From positions 186,001-250,000 of the forward strand of contig JAJKFH010003173.1 in assembly GCA_023333565.1 (NCBI GenBank): 64,000 bases of DNA. Direction: 5' to 3'. The notes below the pieces were generated by a model that did no database searches, was not told the DNA's origin, and saw only the letters and a list, made by a program, of their open reading frames with translations. The translations under genes and the position numbers were made by a program. Below are positions 12,727 through 26,520 of this stretch, piece after piece. This DNA comes from Puffinus mauretanicus. Taxonomy: Eukaryota > Chordata > Aves > Procellariiformes > Procellariidae. Each line of letters starts with the position of its first letter. Position 1 is the first letter of the stretch.

Positions 12727-14360
12727 AGATGAGGATCCAGTGTACTGTGGCTGGTCAGGTCACCGTACATTGCCAATCAGTCCTGGTAGAATGACAGTGG
12801 TGGTGTCGCTAATTGAAATTAAAAAGCAGAGAAGACAGTTTACCAGCAGGGAAAACCGGAACAGGATGCATGATCTTGGTCTCTGGGTTATTTGCCTGTA
12901 TATATTTGGTGATTAATGAATGAAATGGGTCTCATCTTGCCGCCTCCTGTTTTGCAGTCCTGTTCGTAACGCAGTATTTCATAAAAGTTAAAAGATCCAC
13001 CACTGCTGCTAAAAGAAATCAGCAGCTCCACTGTCTGAGCCCACCGAGTCCCTGGAGATTGCCTTTCAGCTAAAGACCGGGGCATATTTTCAAAGTAGTG
13101 CAGAGAAAGTTTGCAGGGCTGCGCTCTGCCTCTTCCCCGCACAGACAGAAGAGCCTGGTCTCCGGGGCTGTCAGTCTGGCACTATTAACACAACAAATTC
13201 CCTCTTTGGGGGGAGAGAAAAAATAGTGCATAGTGATATCGAACAATCCTTTACAGAAAAATACTGTGGGATGTTTCCTCCAGTGCCATGTATATAAGCA
13301 CAGTGTCTCCCTGGGATAAGCATCGCTATGGATTATTGTATGTTTCGTAATTACAAAACCTCTTCCAGCAGCAGTAAGATGCTTGCACGAGGGACTTCAA
13401 TTGTCCTTTAGACAGTAAAATTGCATAGAAAGATACTCCACATTAAGGTGATGAATGTTAATGTGCCCTGAAGAGGAAGAGCATTTCTGTGAGCAGTTTA
13501 GTCATTTTCACCACAGATTGATTCCATCATTTTTTATTCAGTATTTTGATGGCCTGTTGGAATCAATAACGCTGCAGCCTTACTGGCTGGAATGGCAGGT
13601 TTCATAGAATTAAAAAACTTCAGAGTAAAACTGCCCAGAAGGATACCATGTAGAGGATATAATTAGGCTTTGAGGGCCTGAGTCAGTGGAATCAATGGAA
13701 TTTCCATTGATAAATCAACTTTTGATAGGGCCCCTAATGCATCTTATATGATAATGGCACCTTTCTCCAGATAATTTTATGGTAGAGTTAGAAAAACATT
13801 AGGGAAGTGAAAGTAAATACAAGTTAAAACCTGCTGAGGCCAGGTCTTTAATTAAAGGTAGAAGAAAACTAATGAAAACCAGAGAAGATTTTCCATTTCT
13901 TTCAACTGAAAATGTTCTTAGTGCAAGATTCATTACATACTGAACTTTTTTAAGACTGGAAACCCAGCCCAGTCCAGTCATGGCTTTTCATGGCATACAA
14001 TTTCATGGGTGAACTGCAAGCTGATTCCACTGGAGTTCCCAGCTCTTTCTTGACAGCTGTAGTTAAACTGATGAGCACATGAGGCTTACACCTGGGGAAT
14101 TATGGATCAGTCGTGTTTGTAAGGAAGCAAATATAAATTAGTGTGTTTATGCTACTTTTAAAATGCTTTTAATGAGGAATCATTTGCTATTCAAAGTTTC
14201 AATCTATAAAAATGCCATAACCCCGCTGAGCTCATTATCATGTGCCCTGTTTAACATCATTCTTCGAATGGGAGATGAGGGCAGGCCGGTTGTTTTGGGT
14301 TCTTGGGTATGTACTGATACCTGACTCTTTAACACAATGGGGCAAGACACCCCACTTGAC

Positions 14361-14395
14361 TGTGTGTTGTGTTTTTATTTTGTTCTGTATTTTAG
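14361..14395 (+). other. KCND3: polypyrimidine tract and splice acceptor before the first coding exon
   Basis: A T-rich tract (from TGTGTGTTGT through TGTTCTGTATTTTAG) ends in AG at 14,394-14,395, 76 bases before the start codon. A CTTGAC-type branch-point candidate is at about 14,354. A second AG (CCAACAG, ending 14,420) is possible but has a poorer pyrimidine tract. Confidence 0.55.
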
Positions 14396-15586
<1,191 letters not shown>

Positions 15587-18500
15587 ATTACTTTTTCTTT
15601 TACTGAGCAGCAGGCAAGCATGTTCTAGGAGCTTGACTTCAGTTACTCCTAAGCATTTTCCTGGGTGCATGTTTGAAAAGGGGCTGGAACTGTTAAGGGC
15701 TTGATTGTTCTTTGCCTTACAACTTCTGCAATTTATGCTTATGGGAAGCCATATAAAACAGAAAAAGCACTTACACCCACTTGACAAATGCTTGGCACAA
15801 TGGTAAATGAGTGCAGGAGGAGCAAGGCTATGGAGTAGCAGGTCCTGTTTTGCACTCCTCCTGCAGCAGAGAAAAGTCAACATGAGTGCAAGGGAGCTGG
15901 CAACCAGAGCTTATGGTTTTTTCAGACATTCATTCCAGCCGTAGATTTTACACAAGGTTGCTGATGTATATGTTGTCTCTTTTCGTGATGTCAGCCATTG
16001 TTTCTTCACTTGACATGCCAGGAATTATAGATTTGCTGAATTCAAATGGATATTGTGGGCCGCTATACCCCTGAAAACGTTCAGTGATCTCCAGGACATG
16101 ATCTGTTTTTTACTTAATTGAGCAGGATACGGGCTTCTCGTCTGTGTTTAGTTGTGAGTTTAAGAAATAATACGAGTATGCTGTAGCAGTTGCAGTAGAA
16201 TTTCAAACATTCCCATGGACAGGTACAAAGATAATGATATCAAAGCAAAGGAAACGCAGCCTGGAGGGCACTTCTTTCCCTTACATTTCATTTCTGTCTT
16301 ACAGATGTTTCTACTGAGATTATAGACTTGAGCTTCTGTTGCTCTGAACTAAAACCTTTGTAAGCAGAATGACCAAGCCTTCACCCTGACGGGGTTATGT
16401 AAAAGAAAGCAGGCATCACAGGCTGCTGCTTCAGGCAGTCACAAAGTTATGATTGAACGCAATCTCTTAATTCCACACATCAGAGCAATATACTAAGTTT
16501 ATAGTTACTTTGCAAAGAATTTTCCCACTGGAGAGTTCACACAGTTTAATATTCAGATGTAGACAATTCTCATTCTTGTAATATGGTGACCACTTTTTCT
16601 CTAAACTGCTTTTGATTTTAAACACTTCTCTGTGCCTATTATACATGAACAGGCTCACAGTAGCACTTTTAAATTATTAAAATCATAATTCAGCTGTCAG
16701 AAAGGCACAGAATCTGAGCATATGACAACTGCAAGTCTGAATTTCTTCATTAAGTGAAAATGTAGAACATGTTTGTCATAGTCACCGAAAGATCTCTTCT
16801 TCCTCCCTTTTTAACATCTAAGCAAAGTTTTGCAAGTTTGTGTGGCAAAAGCTAAGGTCCTTACCCTGGAAAAGAAGTCAGTGCTTGCTGAGAAATCGAA
16901 GCTGGGCTTTAGATCCCAGCACTCCCCCACCCTGTGGTTCAGCTTTCCATATTCTGACTGGTCCATCATGGTCGGTTCCCACCATCGTATCTGAGCAGCT
17001 TCAGAGAGACACCTGTCCTGGGCGGCTTGTTCATGCGTCCTCTCCACAAGGGGGAAATGCAGGAAAATACGGTTCTATTGTCTAGTTTCTGTTTAATGAT
17101 TGCACCTATCTTTCTATCTATGCACGCTTACGCACGTTCACAAGTATGTTGTTATACCTTTGTGACAGGAAAGTCGGGGTCAAGGCGATGTTCAGTGTTG
17201 CTTTGGAACAAACCTGCTTTGTGAAATAGATGCAGAATGTGCTGTAGTGCAATTAAGTCTCTATTCCTATCAGTGCAGTGACTTGGTCTTGTTCTCTTTC
17301 CCTTCCTTTCCGAACGCATGGATAGACAAACCAGAGTGCTCCTGAGGACTTTAAAGTGTTCTCAATCTGTTGTGATCACAGAAATTATAGATGAATGTGT
17401 ACCCTTAATGAGTTGACAGGAATTTAAAAAATTATACATTTAAACACGGCTTTGTAAGAGTTCATTGGAAAGGGACCTATAAAATGCTGTCTAAGCTTTA
17501 AAGCTTGAACTTCTAGTATTACTGATTTGGGATTTTTGTTGCAGAATTTTAATTAAAATAGGTGTCTCTAGCAAATAGTCTACCAGCTAAGTTTAGTGTC
17601 ATATCACAGACTTACAAGAAACTCAGAAACCTCGATAATAGCAGACCCGAAGAGCCCCTGTGCTCTCCAACAACACCTATCTGCCTACGACCGTGTTCAG
17701 CAGGTACCTAGCGCTTCCTTATCCAAGCACCCAAAGTCAAACACTCTCCACTGGCTTGCCCAAAACCTGTGCTAGAAAGAGAAGTTGCTACTGTGAGCCA
17801 TAAAAACCTAATTCCTGCCAGACCAGCTCCGCAGAGCCCCGGCCGGAGCCCCTCGGAGAGGCACTTGCTGGGCTCGCTGGAGGAGCTGGTCAGGACGGTG
17901 GTGGGGTCCCAGCCGCGCGGGTGCAGGGGCAGCACCGGCGGAGCAAGGCGCCGGCGGTGCCAGCACCAGCCCTTGGCTGGTGCAACAGCTCTTACCCACG
18001 GCTTGGCATCATGGCACAGAAATTCATGAACTCTAGAAACGACACTTTTGGCGCCAGGTCATTTCCACCTTCCTGACTCCCACCACGTGTGGGTGGTTAA
18101 CATGCCCTGGCCCCCTTCATTTCCCCACAAAACCTTTCAGTTTTGACAAATTGGCATTTTCATACAATATTTTATATACATCTCTCTTCAGAAGTCATTT
18201 CAATATGTTTGGAAGGATCTCGTTACTAATGAGAGTCCTGGCAATTCCTATCACACGGACATTGCCAAAAATGCAGCCAAAGTCTCTGAGGTGCTTCTTG
18301 ATACATCAGCCTTTGCCTAGTTAGTGGTTGTCAGTCCACTGCTTGCATTTCAGCAATGCTCAGAGCTTTTATAAATATCTTAAATATTTTCTGCCATTTG
18401 CCTTTAAAAATTCAGCCAGCATGTAAAACAAGGAATTATAAAGCGCAATGGTTCTTAACTCAAACCTATACACATATGTATGTATTTGTTGTTTTGAACA

Positions 18501-19779
18501 CTGAAACATTTAAATCCAGGTAAATGAACATTTCCCTGACACTAGAATTCCACCATTGTTTGTGACAGAGTGCTTTATAAAAGTGATTTGGAACATGCAG
18601 GATAACTTTTCCCATGTTATTAAGACATTAAAAAATTAGCTCAATTTATATAAAAGGGAAAGTTTACTTACAACAAACAAACAAGGCTAGCATTAGGAAA
18701 CCATTAACTCTCCTACTGTACTGTACGTCAGCTGCTGTTATTCCAGATTCCCAAGTAACTTTAGGATACAATTGAATTTCCAGATTGACCCATAAATGAA
18801 AAGCAATAAAAATGCATTTCTTCTTGAAGGTGAAGCACTGCAGAAAATAGAATAAGTGCTGCTTTTGATGGGGTTACTATGCAAATCAGTTTTGCGAAAT
18901 CCAGGACGACTTGCAAGCTCCTTAGGTAGTTAACAACCCAAGGAGATAGGTACAATAGTTCTTCTGGAATGGGAAACAAAGCAAAGGAATTAAATTATAC
19001 TGACCCTGCATCTCTGATCCCTCTGCTGTGCTCATCAGCCCTGGTTTAACAGAGGCTGTTTTTAATTTAGCATGATTTAAATTTTGCTCAGGAGATTTTA
19101 TAATGAAAGCATTATTCTTGGGTGCATCTTCAATCAATCTGAATTACTGAAACAACTATTCAAAATTAATTCAAAATCAGCCATCCAATTCATGCAGAAA
19201 CATTTTTCTCAAGAGGCCAACAGCTACCCGTCTTCTCTCTTGCCCTTGTCTAGCACACCAGTACAATAAATATTAGCTTTGCCAGCACCCTCTCTGTGTT
19301 CTGCAGGAGGTTTTGACCCCCGGGACCCTCCACCTCAGAAATGCAAGCGCTGCCGAAAGCTGCGGAGGAGCACAGCGCTGCTTCCCATTGTTAGCACTCC
19401 TGCCCCTGTCTTGGTTGTAGCTGACTTGATATGAAATAGCCTTCGGTTTTACATCTATGTAGAGACAGTTTAATTATCATAAATTTTGTTACCTTGTTAC
19501 CAGCGTGTTGGTTTTATTTACTTTTAAATAGCATTTGGTTGTGGATGGGGCAGCCTCCTGTTCCTCTGCCCGTCAGCGTGCATCACGCACGCGGCTGCGG
19601 TACGAGACCTCTCACACTACTAAACCCCACACCATTTTTGCCCAGAGCGCGTATTTTTCTAAGCTTTTTATAGCTGTTTTCATTTCACCTGACAACAGCA
19701 GTATGTTTCAGACTCTCGGGCAGTGTCTGCGACCCGCAGCGTAGGCAGCAAATTGTAGTTGTGAAAATGTAAGTGCCAC

Positions 19780-19980
19780 ATCTGCCCGCGCCATCCCGGG
19801 GCACGGAGAGGCTCCCGAGGGCCCCGCAGGGCACCGCCGCCGGGCTCCCCGCCGTGCCCCGGCCCCCAGAGCAGGCGGTGGCAGCACCCCCGTCCCCGCC
19901 ACAGCTGGGAGCAGCCCGGCAGCACAGAAGGGTGAAAAACCTGCAGCGCGTCCTGGAGGGAATCGGCACCGAGATCTTTG
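19780..19980. other. short CpG-dense intronic patch
   Basis: A roughly 200-base segment rich in CpG and GCC/GGC words lies within AT-rich intron. It keeps frames open on both strands by composition only. It may be an intronic CpG island or enhancer, or a product of GC-biased gene conversion. Confidence 0.4.
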
Positions 19981-22900
19981 GGCCCTTTGTGTCAAGAAAC
20001 CAGCAGGACCGCGGACCAAGGAACAGAGGTCGTGGGTGGGTTTTGTTCTGGTTTGAGCTTAGGGCTGTGCTGTGTGATTTTCTATTGCCTAACGGGGGCT
20101 GAGCTCCCACTGCTCACCACCCTCGGGGTGGTCCTAGGAGAATCTGTCTTCTGTCTGACTGTCTCCCTTACAATTTGCAAGAACATGATGGTTTCGAGAT
20201 CGCTATCCCTCTTTCAGATTCGGCTGCACTGGTCAATGAGTTTGACAGATACGCATCAGTGCACTTGGACAACACGGTCCTATCTATAGAATTCATTTAA
20301 GGAACCAGGTTAACGCTAGGAAGTCAATAAAACAGATGTGCTGTCCTGGTTATGTCAACAGCCTGATCTGGAGCAAGACCTGAAATTTCTTACAGTTTTT
20401 ATTAGCTGAGTGCTTAGAGAGCAGGGAATTGGGGTAGGGGTCTATTTTGGTTTGTCTTGGTTCAAGCTGGTACCCTTGGTGGTTCTGCAAAATGTGGGTC
20501 AGAGAGAGCGCGGGAGAACTGAAACCTGATCAACCCTTCCGAAGGAAACATCATTCTTCGTGTCACTTATTCCTTGGGCTTCCTTTTTTATTGGTATTCA
20601 ATCACGGACAAGAAAGGGGATGAAATTTAAGTAGTGAAATAGCATGTGGAATACTTGCTGCCAAACTGCTGACAGCTGGACTAGCATGAACTTACTGAAT
20701 ACTGACCACGTTTCTTGAAAATGCTGCCAGCTACCGTGCGAACAGAGATCTCTGCAGTTATTTCTCCAATGCAAAGTATTGAACTCAAGTTGATAGTAAC
20801 CTTCATTCACCCTCCTTCTTGCACACTAAGAGGAGTTTGCAAAGTAAGGAAAATAATAAATCATCTCTGGAGCGCTGCCATTCCCGGCTTCTCCGGAAAG
20901 ATTGCCGATTGGCCCAGTAATCATATTGCGCGTGTCAGTACTTCAGTAACTGCCATTAAACTGAATCAGAAAAATTGCTTTAATAGAAACACTACTTTGC
21001 ATATTTACCATCATCGATGGAAAGATGGATGAGATGTGGGTTATTTCCTTTGTAAAGCAAAGCGCTAAAATTTCATCACTCTCACCATTTCCCACACAGT
21101 CAACAATTCTTATATCCACAGGCCAAAGAACCGCTCGAATTTAATATCCAGAAAGTCCAATCAAACAATGAATTGATGGAGCTACACAAAGAAGCCATTT
21201 TCTTGCGCTTTCATTCTCCTGACTCTAGCTTCATCTTATACGAAATGTGTATCAATTTTCTTCTCCTAATGGATTTACAGATATTGTGTGCAAAATGTCT
21301 TTGTATCCGAAACTACAGATGGAACCTTTTCCCTTCACTATCTTGATGTAAATCTCAGGCAAGCATCTCATTTTTGAGCTATTTGTATTCACCAGAACCC
21401 CAGAAGTATTAAAATACCTTTATTCATTCTCAGAGCAAGTGGAATTCACTGGATTTTTCTCTCTCTTACAAAAAAATAAATTTATCTGTCCTTAGGCTTT
21501 TTGTGGCTTTGGATATTTGTAATGATTGCACGTATGTGCAAATACACCATTTTTAATGTGCAAGACAAAATAACTTTCCTTTAAGGTAAACTCGTTGTGT
21601 GAGAAGTGAATTATTTTGAATAAGGCCAAGTAACGGTACTGGCTAAAATTATAACGTGACTGCTAAATTTTCCAGTGGAAACCTTGGCAGAGATGCATCT
21701 ATAGCAACTGATTTAAGACATTTTTCTAAGCTCCTCTTCCCTTTTTTCCCCCTTTCTTTCTAGCCTGCATCACAGTAAGTGCCTGAGAAATACAGATTAA
21801 AGATAACATTGTATTTTCATTGGAGATGAAGGGAAGTGATTGGCTTGCTGACTGGATCTGAGCTATTTTTAGTCCCATAAAATGATAATTTCATAACAGC
21901 ACTGACCCAGTAAAAGTAATTAGTTTACAGAGATCAGCTGAAAATAAGGGACAGAGTAGCCACTGTCAGTTGGAAAGCAGGGAAAGGGGAACTGAAGTTA
22001 AAGGCCCTGCAACAAATTAACCAAAACTAATTACGTCTCTTAGCTGATCACCGCCCATACAGTCCGAATCAGCTTTCGGTGTGAACTGCGGAGCAGAGAC
22101 GAGCGCAGAGGGGGCCTCTGCAGCCCCCCTGGCCGGACGGCTCCGACCACCACCCTCGCTCCTTGCAGATGACATCCGTAATCACATCCTCACCCAGACC
22201 TTCTTACCTGGCACGGATTTAGTACGGGGCACCTAAAATATGAAATGAAACTCCTGCCCCACCTTAATATTAGGAAAACAATATCAGACATTTTTCTTGC
22301 AGTTCCTTAAGGGATCTGGGCATTCTGGGTGCTGAAGCCAGAACGTGGGAGCACCTGTGATCTGAAGCAGCTTATTTCTAGGCTGTACAGGCACTGTAGT
22401 GGGACCACCTCATTAAAAAAAGAAAAAAAACTACAAAAAAGTGTAAGATAAACAGAGAAACCTTTCTCAGCTTAGCGTCAACCAGCATTCTTCCCTGCCA
22501 CCCATCACACTTACAGCTGGACTTGAATCTCGGGTACCACGGCACTCTCGTGAACATTAACACTGTAATTCAGTATGGTTTCAGTGGAAGCCGTGTACTA
22601 TTTCCATTTAACGCAGGCCCTTCATTCCAGTCCATGCAGAAGTACACAGGGACGGAGCTGCTGAAGTGCGTTATTAGAGGACATAGCAGGTTTGTTTATT
22701 TTTAATGCACCACAAGCCTCAGAAATGGCAACTTCCAAACCTAGCAGCTACTTTTCGCACTACCCATGGAAGCACCCGGGCAATGTGCTTTTGTGCATGA
22801 CCCTGGCAGTCAGAGGACCCGTGGGTCAGCCCCGGCTGCCTCTCAAGGCTCACCGAAGGGTGCCGGCAGCCGCAGTGATATCCCACGGTGAGCGTCATGG

Positions 22901-25900
22901 CTCAGCGGAAGTTGAAGAAGAGAAGAGCTACAATGAGGTCATTTATCCGTTGCCCTCCCACTCTCGCTGCTTCGACATCCAGCACAGAAATTCTGTTTTC
23001 CATCAAATTCCACCACGTCCACTGAATTTATTAGTATTTTCCTTCGGCACAGGCAGCCTGCTGGATGTTTTTCCTGCGGACCAGGAAGACTGGCAGGGTT
23101 CAGCCGAGCTCTGCCTTCTCCTGGACAGGCAAGGCTTGCAGAAACAGATTATGCCTCTTTAACTATTTACCACTGCTACATTAGAGCACATTTAAGGGCT
23201 GTAATTCACCTCTTAAAGTTACAAGTAAGTGTGGAAGAGTTATTTTAAAATCAATATCTAACAGAATGCCATTGTTCCAACATTAAAACCTGCTGGGAAA
23301 TTACTAGGAGGCATGTGGCAAGTCAAATCACTGCCTGCCAGAGGAGGAAACAATTCATTACTCCTCTAAAAGGTGCAAGTCTTTACTGGCTTTTCGTTCT
23401 GGTTTGCAGCCTCAGAAATGACGCTGGAGCATCTGGCTCTTTCTTTCCCTCATTCTTTCGTGATTTCACTCTTTTGTTCTGGCTCTACATTGTGGACTTT
23501 TCCTTACTTTCTGCACGGGGCCATGAGGGGTTCGGGTCTGGGGACAAGCGCTGGCATTGTCACTGCTGTCGCTCCTCCTGATGGAGGGTGAATTATCTCA
23601 TGAATTATCTCTCACCTATAAAAGCATCTGCAACAACAACAAAACCAAAATGGGCAGCCACTCAAAGTCATTTTCCGAGCAGGCTCTTCACCGCTCGGGT
23701 TCAGGAGAGCCATTGAGCAGATCGCCTGGGGAAGCCTGCTGCTTTAATCTTGGCCTGCCATCTGCGGCAAAATTAAAACACAGATCAGCTTTAGCTTTTT
23801 GCCTTCAGGACTTTGCAAAATTTGGCTGATGTACATCCCCAGAAAGCCCCTGAGAAGAGAGCAGTCCTGTGGAACCAGGCTACGGGCCCCTGAAGCCTAA
23901 GCTTAAACAGAGGTGCAGAGGTCTCAGTGCAACTGTGCTGTGGAGACTCCTAATAACAAGGTCAAATAATTCAAGTAGTAAGCCTTACACGTATGGAGGG
24001 AAGCAGCCGCTGTTATTGAACCTGCACCACGCATGGGTTTGCTGAACACTCGTGCGGCAGCACGACAAAAATGACGCGCCGGCACCCGCAAACCTGCCCA
24101 ACCTGCCCTGCAGCAGGCAGGAGCGAAAGCTGCTGGGTTCACTTTTAACAGCTCCTGTTAATCAAACAACACGTCCTCAACATTGTGAAGTACCCTTAGC
24201 TTTTTATTACGGGTAATTATTTTTCACGTACTTACTGCTTTATTCTTTTTGTACACGTGACTCCCCTTTGCCATCTAAAAGACACAAACTGCTGCTGTCT
24301 TTCTCATCTTGCCTGTAGACACAGGGTTTCACATCAGATGTGAAAACAGCAGATAATAAAATCTTGAGTCACTTTGAGCCTTTAATATTTAAATGCACAG
24401 CCTTGAGATAACAAGATTTCACCCCACAACCAGACAGCTCCTTTATTTCTTCTCTGTATTAAAGAAAACACTTCTTACTATTATTTAATTCTGCTTACTT
24501 TCTCACCCCGTTGCCACAATTCTCACTTCCATGTCTGTATGCTCTACATGCACTTTTGGGGTGTAATTTGGAGACATCACATCATGAACAGTACACACTT
24601 TTTTCTATATTTGTATGACCTGGAGCTCAAGGGAGCCATCCTCCTTAAATATTAATTACAGTCACTATAATAAGAACAAAAATAGCACTTTATTTTTTCA
24701 ATTGAAAAGAATAATGCAAGCCAGCTATTCTTGCAACCTAATGCTTGGCAGAAGTAAGCTATTTTCAAAAGGAAAGCTAAAACGAGAGAAAGCTGCTCTG
24801 AGCTGCTTTCTCCTAGAGTCCATCTGCATCAGTGTCTTAGTTTGGATCAGGAACACTCTTTGAAAGCAAACTCAGTCATCCTGTCCGTACTGCAGTTTGG
24901 CTCACAGTGCAAAGAGGTTTCAGAGCATGCAAACTGCATTCCTTCTGGATGAAATACGACTGGAAGATGCACTCCAGGAATGCACCTAATGTGCTCCTAC
25001 TGCTAATGGGCGTTCAGTCCACAGACCAGATTAGGACTAGTCTAAAGTTAATCCTCCCCGAGATGCGTACAGTAGGGACGCTGGTCCTCTGCACCAGCTC
25101 AGCTCCTGTTGAGCAGCACTACCTGCTAATGCAGATATAAACTTATTCTTTCCCTGAGACTGATTTCAGAACTCATTCTCAATTATAATCCTGTTTTAGT
25201 GTCTTTTGAGGTTTACATAGTTTCTTGACCTTTTCTCATCAATATTAAACTGAGAAAAGCTCCAATTGCTTCTTTCTGCCTCTTCAGAGGGAAGATTGGA
25301 GTAGGCTGTTGTCTGTTTAACAGACTCTGACACCTCCGTTACTCCACTGCATGAGAGCCTTTTTCTAGTAATCGGTGTCTGAAATGAGTAGAAACAGGAC
25401 TTAAATTTACCACTTTGAACATGAATCAATGAAGCATTATTGCCAACACACATCCTTCACTGTCACACACTTCAGTTGTGCTGTTGGTTCAGGAAGATTT
25501 TAAACCCCGTCTCCCACTCAGCTTTGCACCTAAGAGATATCCTTTTTATCAAGCTCACTCTCTGATCTCTGCATAATTAACCAAAATATGAAATCCCTAG
25601 CTTCTGCCGTGCATGCGTGTGCTTTAAAACTTCCTGCAAGACCACTAGATTGCATGCAGATGGGCAATCACGGTCAGCTCACAGGAGGCAATCACAACTT
25701 TTACTTGGTGCCTGTTTCGTTTTCCTGCCTACTTGCATCTGCCTAACCGTCTGTTCATCAATCCAGGGAGCATCCATCATGTAATAGGATGAGTCCTACT
25801 GAGTCAGGCACTCTGCTTCAGTTCATGAAATGAGTTGGCATGATATTCTAGCCTTGGCACGCTAGATGCAAAAGACTTCAGCCCTGTTAGATATTTTTCT

Positions 25901-26454
25901 GCTACAGAGGAATAGCAGGCCAGATTAAATAAAAGAAACATTCATTCAGCAAAGACAGCTGTTGAATGAAAATACGCAAAACAGATGAAATTAGGTAGAA
26001 GTCATCCCTCTTGCTAAGGGTCAAAACAAGTAGTAAGCTGGGCTGAAGGGACGCAAGATTTTGGGCTGCAGGGGGCTGAGCAGGATGAATTCCACCACTA
26101 ATGAGCTTAGTGAATAAGCTCATTACCTAACGAGCTCTATTGAACAAGCTTGATTTCCAGCCTAGGGAAAGTCTTCTGAATAGATAAAACATAGGTAAAC
26201 AGCTCCCTCAGTTTCCACACAGAAGACATATCTGTAGCTCAAGAGCAAAGTCATGGTCATTGTCAGATTCTTTCCTGAAGGTGTAGATGTCAGGATGGAT
26301 CAGAAAAGCGACAAATGGTAGAGGCTCTTTTCCAGTTTTGACCTTTCTTTACAAATGAGGATGCACACCAACTCGACTTGTTAAAACACACATGTCCTAA
26401 TAACTTCCCTTCGGCATTAACATAGGACTGTTCTACCCTCCATGTAAGACACCA

Positions 26455-26520
26455 CAGAGCTGGACTAGGTAACCTCCAGAGGTCCCTTCCGACCAAAATT
26501 ATTCTATGATTGTATGAACA
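26455..26520 (+). repeat. CR1 LINE, extreme 3' end
   Basis: The segment carries the CR1 3' signature: GAGCTGGACTAGGTAACCTC, then AGAGGTCCCTTCCGACC, then the tail ATTCTATGATTGTATGAA. The orientation is plus (tail on the right). Only about 65 bases are recognisable, as expected of a 5'-truncated copy; the left boundary is approximate. Confidence 0.88.

Larger units (their letters stand above)
9836..14395 (+). other. KCND3: putative intron 1 of the KCND3-like gene (downstream part)
   Basis: Noncoding DNA between the CpG island and the acceptor of the coding exon; if the donor at 9,587 is used the intron starts there. Sequence just after the island remains moderately GC-rich to about 11,100 and may include alternative untranslated exons. 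It then becomes AT-rich. Two small tandem duplications (11,461-11,496 and 11,622-11,670), a perfect short hairpin (12,709-12,726) and a near-perfect palindrome (13,691-13,711) are visible. No coding exon was recognised. Confidence 0.5.

Noticed and set aside
22692..23162. 156-codon plus-strand open frame
   Set aside because: No recognisable domain, no clear splice sites, and no similarity to a known family that I can see; compatible with chance in moderately GC-rich DNA.
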